The notes under the pieces: generated by a model
What the model was told of the DNA's origin: nothing
What the model saw: the letters and a program-made list of their open reading frames with translations, nothing else
Database searches by the model: none
Source: Ettlia oleoabundans
Lineage: Eukaryota; Chlorophyta; Chlorophyceae; Chlamydomonadales
DNA: 28,075 nucleotides
Direction: 5' to 3'
Assembly (NCBI GenBank): GCA_019693395.1
Contig: JAAMXP010000994.1
Coordinates: forward strand, 1-28,075
Translations under genes and position numbers: made by a program
In this document: one piece after another, positions 21,701 to 28,075 of the stretch
Numbering within the stretch: the first letter of the stretch is position 1
Layout of the letters: every line of letters starts with the position of its first letter

Positions 21701-23224
21701 GCTCATCTCTGCACCTGCTGCTGCAGCAAGGAGGGTGCCTGGAAGCTGGTTGACTTTGAGAACTGGGCCTGGAATGCGCAGCCCACAGATGTGTCATACG
21801 CGCTGAGATATGCGGCACCAGAGGTGGGTGCATGCCTGCATCTGCAGGGCTGCAGGCCGGCACGCTGCACCTCACCTCCCCCTCTCTCCCTGCCTGTTGA
21901 TTTCGCACTGTGCATTTGTGGGTACCCCTGCTGTCCGACGCTCACAACTCACACCTGCCGCCCCCGTGCCCCGGCAGATCCCTGCGGCCGACCTTGCTGG
22001 CGAGGCGTCTATCCCCGCCGACCCCTGCATGGACATGTTTGCGCTGGGGGTGCTGGCCTTTGAAGTCATGACCGGCAAACGGTTCTACGGAGGTGAGGGA
22101 ATATGAAGCACGCAAGGTGGCCAGGGCGTGCACAAGGGAAGCAAGGCCGGGATGTGTGTGCAGCGGTAGGTGCACAAAGGATGCCAATGCTTTGTGGCCT
22201 GCTTTGTGGCTGGCACTCCGATGCCATACAGCCAGTCCATGCTGTGCTTGCAGCCTGTGTGTGCAAACAAGAGGCCAGCCCATGCCGCCCAGCACCTGTC
22301 AACACACTGCCTGGCATGCCTCGCTGCAAGCTGTGACGTGGCCAACTCGTCATGAGGCATACCGTGTTTATGAATGCAACCCCTCTTTGTTTGGCCATGC
22401 AATTTCACCTGCCCCAAGTATGTTCCTGCATCGCATTGACAAGTCATCGTGTTCCTGCAGCTGCATCCGACTCCGAGGTGCTGCTGATGCTGATGGGCCA
22501 CAAGCCGCTGCCCAGTGAAGGGGAGCACAGCGTGTTGGGGCAGGTAAGAGGGGATGGCACGGGTGTGTGGAAGTCGGGGGGGGGGGGGGGGGNNNGCGTG
22601 TTGTTGGGCTGCTGGAGGGCCAACTGCAGCTGTTGCGGTCGTTTGTTATCCACCATGAGCATCGTGCCTGCTCGTTGCACCTCTGTTCTGGTCCCACCAG
22701 GAGGTGAGCGGGAAAGCGGCACCTGCTGTCCTCCCCGGCTACTTGTCTGCAGCGACCACTCACCCCATGCACCCGCCAGACCACCCGGCAACAACCACCG
22801 CACTCCTTGTTGCAACACTGTCCCGCAGGTGCTTGACCGCAACGCTCAGCGCCTGCTGCGCCACCTCATCAGGCGCAGCCCCTCGGCCCGGTGGGACGCC
22901 GGCAAGGTGGCCTCCTGCCAGTGGCTCAAGAGCTCCGACTTTCAGGTGGGCGCTGGGCAGCTGCGCACAGTGCACCCACGTACACACAGACAGGGCTCAC
23001 ACACACGCACCCTGTATGTCCACAGCTGACAGATTGAGGAGGTTGCCACTCGCCAGCACCCGCCGCAGCACTGATGCATCATCTGCTTGTTGCACCTGTG
23101 CTGTTTGAGAGTTCCAGTGGGCGTCCCAGTGAGAGTGCCAGCAAGGTGCCTGTGCACCTGCCACCTTCAAGAGCACGGTTCTTGCCGCCCTCCCGTTGTG
23201 CAGGCGTACCGCGTCACAGGCTGA
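12748..23224 (+). CDS. Single-pass receptor-like protein with Pro-rich wall-type stalk and divergent C-terminal protein kinase domain
   Basis: Thirty exons: 12748-12861, 13028-13379, 13525-13608, 13767-13825, 13975-14025, 14147-14337, 14603-14681, 14982-15035, 15265-15406, 15640-15708, 15899-15950, 16111-16183, 16463-16626, 16825-16924, 17204-17354, 17582-17841, 18003-18176, 18442-19143, 19354-19431, 19660-19730, 19921-20024, 20271-20432, 20705-20795, 20929-20979, 21186-21467, 21727-21823, 21978-22092, 22461-22543, 22829-22945, 23204-23224; phases agree, about 1,380 aa. Order: signal peptide (1-26); acidic DDDDDDD region (about 85-120); KPEP/SPPPP stalk; ectodomain with two LxxQLAxxxGV-like stretches; transmembrane helix (about 560-587) then KRKR; Ala/Pro/Ser-rich linker; kinase domain (about 1095-1380). 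Kinase residues: VSIK Lys 1140, QMD Asp 1227, Asn 1232, DFE Asp 1246, APE 1267-1269. No glycine-rich loop is visible, so activity is uncertain. Layout resembles plant PERK/extensin-like receptor kinases (inference). Exons 4 and 5 are least certain. Confidence 0.8.
14147..14681 (+). other. KPEP and SPPPP repeat-coding region (wall-type Pro-rich stalk)
   Basis: Exon 14147-14337 encodes repeated KPxP dipeptide units (KPQPKPEPKPEPKPDPKPEA and so on) that pass directly into SPPPPSPPPPNPSPPPPSPPPP-type sequence. The split codon AG|C continues this across the intron into exon 14603-14681 (SPPPPSPPPPAPTPASPP). Such motifs are typical of hydroxyproline-rich glycoproteins and pherophorins of algal walls; prolines are likely hydroxylated and arabinosylated in the secretory pathway (inference). 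Confidence 0.85.
15033..15041 (+). other. GC-AG intron donor in the receptor-kinase gene
   Basis: Exon 14982-15035 ends TAC CAG and the intron starts GCAAGA. The next exon (15265, GTGCTGAAC) is in phase 0. No GT donor lies between here and the in-frame stop at 15054-15056, so a GC donor is the simplest solution. Confidence 0.65.
17297..17607 (+). other. Transmembrane segment of the receptor kinase, split by an intron
   Basis: VAVWVWAVIGVCAGLAIVA at the end of exon 17204-17354 joins in phase 1 to AAFITFVLC at the start of exon 17582-17841. It is followed by KRKR, a stop-transfer signal that places the kinase side in the cytoplasm. The segment is long for one helix (about 28 residues). Confidence 0.85.
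18442..19143 (+). other. Ala-rich low-complexity cytoplasmic linker exon
   Basis: This 234-codon exon is the longest in the gene. It is dominated by alanine runs, Ala/Glu and Ala/Pro tracts, and Ser-rich stretches such as RQPSNLTPRDSSSSSERAAM. It contains LMRKLTGSRGSRDMEK between the Ala runs. The Ala/Glu parts could form helix; the Ser/Pro parts offer many phosphorylation sites. The antisense open frame over it is a shadow of the GCN repeats. Confidence 0.8.
20271..23224 (+). other. Divergent protein kinase domain (exons 22-30)
   Basis: Visible kinase landmarks: beta-3 Lys in QPVSIKFYG; a helix-C Glu candidate in FVRERKLY; hinge-like IITERGDFTLADVLRKSRPP; catalytic loop LVQMDIRPANVMFF (HRD replaced by QMD, Asp and Asn kept); metal-binding LVDFENW (DFG replaced by DFE, Asp kept); YAAPE; and DMFALGVLAFEVMTG (helix F). 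The C-lobe continues RLLRHLIRRSPSARWDAG, with the helix-I Arg. The glycine-rich loop is degenerate: the matching stretch is MTEGVRTTSTSVVRN. Phosphate transfer chemistry may be kept or weakened; the sequence alone cannot say. Confidence 0.85.
22577..22595. other. Poly-G run ending in an N gap inside an intron
   Basis: A run of G is followed by three N at 22593-22595, in the intron between exons 22461-22543 and 22829-22945. It is an unresolved homopolymer; no coding sequence is affected. Confidence 0.9.
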
Positions 23225-23776
23225 GCTGAAGGGCGACTGCTGGGGGCCGACCATCCAGCTGGGCCCTCCCACCTTGGTCGCAAACGCTTGAAACACCAGC
23301 GCTCTCTCCCATCAATGTTGACTTCACTTATTACCACTCCTTTCACTGTACAGATCAGTGTTGTGCACAATCATGCGCCATCCCTGCAACTCCCAACCAT
23401 TTTGCTGCTATCTGTATCGCTTCTTCCTTTTTATTGGGAATCGTGGCAGCCGGCTTATGCTGCCGCATCACCGCTGCCCATGTGACCAGCTGGACAATGA
23501 CCCTGCCTTTTAAGAAAAAACGAATGGGGGATTTCAATGCTACAGGCAGTGTTGGCACAGGCGGTCCTATATTGTTATGAACCCTAACAGCCATTTATTC
23601 GGTAGTGCAAGATGCAGCGGGAGTTGCAGATTTCAGCAAGCAGAAGAGATCTAGCAGGTCTAAAAGGAATCTATCTTATGTATGCAGTGAAACAGAGGGA
23701 GCAGAGCAGTGGATGCACGGTGCTAGCCCGCGGAGGGGGCTGTTGCTGAGCTGACTGTGCTGGACTAGGGTGTTGA
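23225..23776. other. Convergent intergenic spacer (two 3' UTRs)
   Basis: The spacer lies between the stop codons of two convergent genes. It is visibly more AT-rich than its flanks (for example around 23505-23700). On the minus strand AATAAA occurs at 23599-23594, about 180 bases past the repeat-protein stop codon; it may act in poly(A) addition, though TGTAA would be the expected algal signal. No gene was seen. Confidence 0.6.
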
Positions 23777-26700
23777 TCAGCAGGTGGCTGTGTCTGGGTT
23801 TCCGCAGTAGAAGCGGATGCCTGTAGCATACTCAGTGCCCCCCGCAATGATGGGCCGCACCGCTACCTGCACAGTTGCGGGCACACATTAGGGAGCATGT
23901 GAGTTGCTGGATTGTCGGGGGATGCAATTGAAGATCCAGGTTCAATAATTTGTGGCCCGCCACCAGTGCTGCCAACCATGCGTGGCAGCCAGGAAGGACG
24001 GGTGCGCAGCGGTTGCTTACGCTGTACCCAATGATGCGTTCGTCTGGCTTGCAGTCGTATGTTGTTGTGCTGGGGCCTGTGCCGCCCAGCCCGCCAAGGC
24101 TGCAGGAAGCCGGGGAGGGGGGGGGGGGGNNNNGGGGGGGGGGGGGGGGGGGCAGTGCACAACGGGTGAGTGCACCCAGCAGGGCACAAAGCAGTTGGCT
24201 GGCAGCACATGCACGCGACCGCATTGTGCCAGGAGAGAGGGATTGGCTGAACATGCTCGAACCTGTGCTGACGCTGCAGCACCACCTCCAGCAGCACAGC
24301 TTGGCCGTACAGTATCATTCTCACCCGTTGACGTACTGCCCATACTGCACCTCCATGGACAGGAAGCCTGTCAGCCCCAGCCAGCTCTGGGTGGGTGTGC
24401 CCTCGCCTTGGAACACCTGCAGGCAGGCACAGGTGCAAGGGTGGCAGTGGCGGGGGAGCAACATGTTGGAGGCGGGTGGCATGCAGACGCAGTCGCAAGA
24501 TGGCTGTGACGGGATACACCCCATATATATATAGCCCTATGGGATGTGAGAAGGCACAAGTTTGTCAAGGGGTAGGTAAGCAAGCAGGCGGGTTGACGAG
24601 GAACCCGTCCAGCAAACCCTAACAAGACGTTGTACAACTCCCACACACAACAAACGTAACCCCATGTGCAGCGACATAAGCAAGCACACAACTGCAGAGG
24701 CGCACCTCGAGTGTTGTGCTGTCTGAGCACTCTGAGGTGACACCAAACAGCCGCCCCGACTCCCCGCCCTGGTTGTACGCGCCGTCAACCCACAGGTTCC
24801 AGCTCTGCAGGCAGGGCAGGGGCAGGGCGGGGCGGAAAGCGAGTGGGCGATTGATGAATGACTGTGAGGCAGCAGCCGTGGCTTTGTCCGCCAGCAAAAG
24901 GTGGGCTCAGGTTTGCATCCCGGGTGCATGCACCGCACTGACGCAGCGGGGGGGGAGGACTGGTGCAGCACCACTCACATCCACAAAGTGGCCGCAGGGG
25001 CAGGCTGCCTCCAGGAGTCGCGTCTGTGCCTGAGCCAGTGGGTTGGGCGAGGGCCCCACAAAGGCCGACCAGGTGCCTGGCGGCAGCGGGGCGGGGACTG
25101 CGGGGGGCGGCAGCGCGGCTGCCTGCGTGCTGACTTGGTCGTCCTCTATGAAGAAGCCGCCGCAGTCGAATGTGTTGCCACACAGGAACTGCATGCCCGT
25201 CACATAGGCCTGCCCGTCGTTGCCAACAGCCGTGTCCATCTGCGTGATTCCATGTTGGTTGCGACACAAGGCAAAGCGAGGGTGATGAGAAAGGCCACAA
25301 CAGTGTTTGCATCCAGTCCCTGTGCCAGTGATGGCATGGAAGTCGTGGGCGGGGGCAGCGGGTGAGGGGTCGGCACAGCTGGTGGCGCAGCACAAGGGTG
25401 GAGGCTGTTTGTGGGCTCACCGCAAAGCCTGTGATGGGCATGCCGCCAGGACAGGTCGCTTCAAAGTTGTTGGGACCTGTACCGCCCTCGCCCAGCAGGC
25501 TGCACGTGGGAGAGCGCCCAGGGGGAACACGCAGCGGCAGGGGCAAGGGCACGGGTTAGGAGGGAGGTGACCAGGAGTGTGCCGCCAAGGCTACAAAGTT
25601 AGGTTGTGAGTTCAGGTCTATCCTAGGCACGCCTGCCTTAGCATCAGCAGCTACATCTCTGCATCCTTTCTACTTGCACCCCTATGCAAAAGCCCCGCTG
25701 ACTGGGTGTATGGCCCCACTCACTTGCTGACAAATCTGCCATATTGCCCCAACACAGAGTAGTAGCCGGCCTCATCGTTGGTGCTGAAGTTCGGGGGTCC
25801 AGGGCCAAGCAGGGCCTGCAGCGCAGGGTGGTGCAGGGGGCACAAAGAAAGGGTGGTAAGGCACATGCGGGCAGGGTGAGGGAGGCAGCTCAGGCTGGTG
25901 GGCAGGCTGGCTGAGCACGGAGAATGGCCGTGCTGCATGCTAGCGGGGCATGTAGCAAGGCATGCAGAGGCTGGCTGATCGGCAGTCGTGGGCTGGAAGG
26001 TTCAAAGAGCGGGTCAAGGCCGGGCAGAGCGGAGAGTGGGAAGGTCTCCAGGCTGACACCAATGTGCCCTCCACCCCCACCCCCCTCCACCCCACCACCA
26101 CCACCACCACCACCACCACCACCACCCACCCACACACGCACACACTAACACACACCACCCTGACCACCCACCACGCACCTCCACCGCCAGCTGGTCGGCG
26201 CCTGAGCATGTGGCTGACACCCCCGAGATGGCCCCAACCTCGCCCAGGGGACCCTGGAACGTGGGGTTGTACCAAATGTTCCAAGACTGCAAGCAGGCAG
26301 GCGGGGCGGCAGGCAGGCAGGAGGGAGCGTGAGAGGTGCATGCGAAGAGGTGCCCAGCAGCACCTACCTGGACCTCTCCCTCAGGCTGATGGCTCTTTTG
26401 GGAGACACATGCATTGCTAGCCAATGCCAACCCGGAGCGGGGGTGGGGAGGGGGGGAGCGCTTGGCGCGGGCAAGGCCCCAATGGCAAGGAAGGTATGCA
26501 AGACTGAGACACGGCACCAAGCGCTCGGTCCGTAGGCTGCGCAGCGCCGCGCATACTTGACGCATGCACTTCTCCATAACTCATCCCCCAGGGCCCAACC
26601 CCAGCCTCGGTCCCCCCCCCCATCACCCCACACCACCACACACTTGCCCTACAGTCACCCGCAGATAGGTGCCGCAGGCGCAGACACCGCCAAAGTCGCC

Positions 26701-28075
26701 TGGGCCCACCCCCGAGCCAAACCACTGGGTCCAGGTGCCTGGTGGCAGCCCCGCAGTCTCGGGTGCAGGTGCGGGGGCCGGCAGGTCGCAGCCAGGCGGT
26801 TCTCCACAGAAGAATCGAATCCCTTGTATGTACTCCTTGCCATTCAGCTCCTCGGTGTCCAGCTGCAGCCAGGCAGGACAGGTGGGCAGCAGGTCGGGTC
26901 ACGGCAGTCAGGCCGGCCTGCACTTGGACCAAATGGCTGACTGCCTGGCTGCTGGCAGGTGGGGGTGCAGGAGCGTGAGGCCAGCACCAGCACAAGTGGA
27001 GTGCCAGCGCACAGAGGCTGGGGCTGCGACCGCAAGCCATGCTGCAGAGGCACGGGCATTGAGCAGGCAGCAGGCAGCTCCTCACGTCAAATCCCGAGAT
27101 TTGCATGCCGGGAGGGCAGAGGTGGGTGAAGGACTGGGGGCCGGTTCCCCCGACGCCATTGAGGCTGCACAAGGGAAGCAGGCGGGCAGCAGCGGTAAAC
27201 TCAGTGAGGCAGCGCAGCACAGTGGCAGGTGGGTGAGCAGCGGCGCAGACAGCCCAGGCAGTTGGCAGTGGCGCCGTACAGACCCGGGCAGGCTGAATGA
27301 TTGGTTTCAAGCAGAACCAGGCTGCTGCCGCTTGAGCAGGTGGGGAGGCACGTAGTGCCACGCCGGGTGAGCTGCCTGGCCCTCCAGGCCACCAAGCCAG
27401 CCCGCCTCGCACCCCTCAACTGTCAGCAACACACCACAATTGTGCAGGGAATACAGGCGCTTGTACACAGAGCCACATGCCGCGCTGCCACCCTTCATCA
27501 CTCACTTGTCCAGGAATGCTCCGTACTGCCCCGTCATCCCGCCAAAGCCCTCCTGGTTCAGCATCGCGTTGGTGGGCGCCCCCAAATTTGGGAAAACCTG
27601 CATAGTACAGCAGGTTGCCAAGATGTGGGTAAGGTTGAGGGTTGAGGGTGAGGGGTGAGGGGGCAAGTGGCTGCCATGGCACGCGCGCGTACTGGCCCTT
27701 ATACATGCTGTAGCCAGCAGCCAGTGTGCCGCCTTCCTCAGCCCTGTGCTGCGGCACCATCGTCCCATCAAGGCCAGGCGGGTCACACATTGCAAGCACA
27801 CGCCTCGCTACCGCATACATTTGCTGTGCCGTAGTGAGGGAAAGGCGGGGGAAAGCATGCAGCCCACCCAACCCCAACCCACCCCAGCCCACCTCGAGTG
27901 GTGTGCGTGTTGCACCCGAGCACTCTGCTGTGAGCCCTGTGAAAGCTCCGGTCTCGCCCCCCGGGCCAGCATACGTGGCGTCAGACCAGATATTCCAGTA
28001 CTGCATGCAGGGGCGGGGGGCGGACGGGAAGACATCGCGTGGGGGGAGGCACAATGAACACCAGGAATTGTGAGC
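23777..28075 (-). CDS. Lectin-like tandem-repeat protein, C-terminal part (5' end beyond right edge)
   Basis: Twelve exons (minus strand): 28000-27893, 27597-27506, 27164-27086, 26862-26659, 26286-26179, 25815-25724, 25499-25421, 25239-24979, 24804-24706, 24416-24325, 24099-24021, 23866-23777; phases agree, 460 aa then TGA. One domain of roughly 150 residues recurs: a CxCGxxxxxW start (ACPCGHFVDSWNLWV, VCACGTYLRSWNIWY), a GG(E)xGxxxG...(E)CS segment, a QYGxF(V/L) motif, GGTGPxxF...CPxGMxIxGF, and YxxGxxFxCG. Pro-rich linkers (LPPPAVPAPLPPG, LPAPAPAPETAGLPPG) separate the copies. Paired cysteines suggest an extracellular or secretory-pathway protein. The GGTGP..CP.G..I.G..YVTG..F.CG pattern recalls jacalin-like or VMO-I-like folds, but I cannot name the family. 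Any signal peptide lies off the right edge. Confidence 0.75.
24112..24152. other. Poly-G run with an N gap inside an intron
   Basis: G runs flank four N at 24130-24133 in the intron between exons 24416-24325 and 24099-24021. The true tract length is unknown. Being C-rich on the coding strand just before an acceptor, it may act as a polypyrimidine tract. Confidence 0.9.
26093..26127. repeat. CAC/ACC microsatellite in an intron of the repeat-protein gene
   Basis: About eleven near-perfect ACC triplets are followed by CA-rich sequence to about 26160. It lies in the intron between exons 26286-26179 and 25815-25724. Confidence 0.9.

Noticed and set aside
26417..27412. Minus-strand open frame of 331 codons
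   Set aside because: It crosses intron sequence and reads exons 26862-26659 and 27164-27086 partly out of their conserved frame; it ignores clear splice sites.
23777..28075. Repeated four-exon pattern as a CRISPR array or transposon
   Set aside because: Repeats are similar only at protein level, with splice sites and phases; there are no short identical DNA repeats, inverted ends or transposase.

Overview
The window looks like nuclear DNA of a green alga, most likely a chlorophyte of the Chlorophyceae. It is GC-rich, and every gene is cut into many short exons by introns of about 100-550 bp with GT(A/G)AG donors and TGCAG acceptors. The recognisable proteins are plant-type: an MSL-class mechanosensitive channel, cytosolic RPL9, the plastid outer envelope pore OEP24, an extensin-like SPPPP/KPEP wall-type linker fused to a kinase, and an algal lectin-like repeat protein. 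No bacterial operon, CRISPR array, rRNA, tRNA or transposase gene was seen. All gene models were spliced by eye, using splice consensus, reading-phase continuity and family resemblance; none has been tested against transcripts.

Layout, left to right. (1) Minus strand, 5958 to beyond base 1: the N-terminal 830 codons, in 14 exons, of an MscS/MSL-type channel with an EF-hand; its pore domain lies off the left edge. (2) Minus strand, 8863-6476: complete RPL9 (uL6), 5 coding exons, 192 aa. (3) Minus strand, 11911-10136: complete OEP24-like beta-barrel pore, 6 exons, 222 aa, with an exact 37-bp tandem duplication in one intron. (4) Plus strand, 12748-23224: a single-pass receptor-like protein of about 1,380 aa in about 30 exons, with signal peptide, acidic stretch, Pro-rich stalk, ectodomain, transmembrane helix, Ala-rich cytoplasmic linker and a divergent C-terminal protein kinase domain. 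(5) Minus strand, from beyond 28075 to 23777: the C-terminal 460 aa of a modular repeat protein in which one domain recurs about three times, each copy encoded by a four-exon cassette with the same intron phases (0-2-0-0).

Genes 3 and 4 are divergent and share an upstream region of about 0.84 kb. Genes 4 and 5 converge on a gene-free spacer of about 0.55 kb. Two short N runs (22593-22595 and 24130-24133) sit in poly-G inside introns and look like sequencing or assembly gaps. RPL9 is housekeeping and OEP24 serves the plastid envelope. The other three genes (channel, wall-stalk receptor kinase, repeat protein) could all act at the cell surface, but their adjacency alone does not show that they work together.
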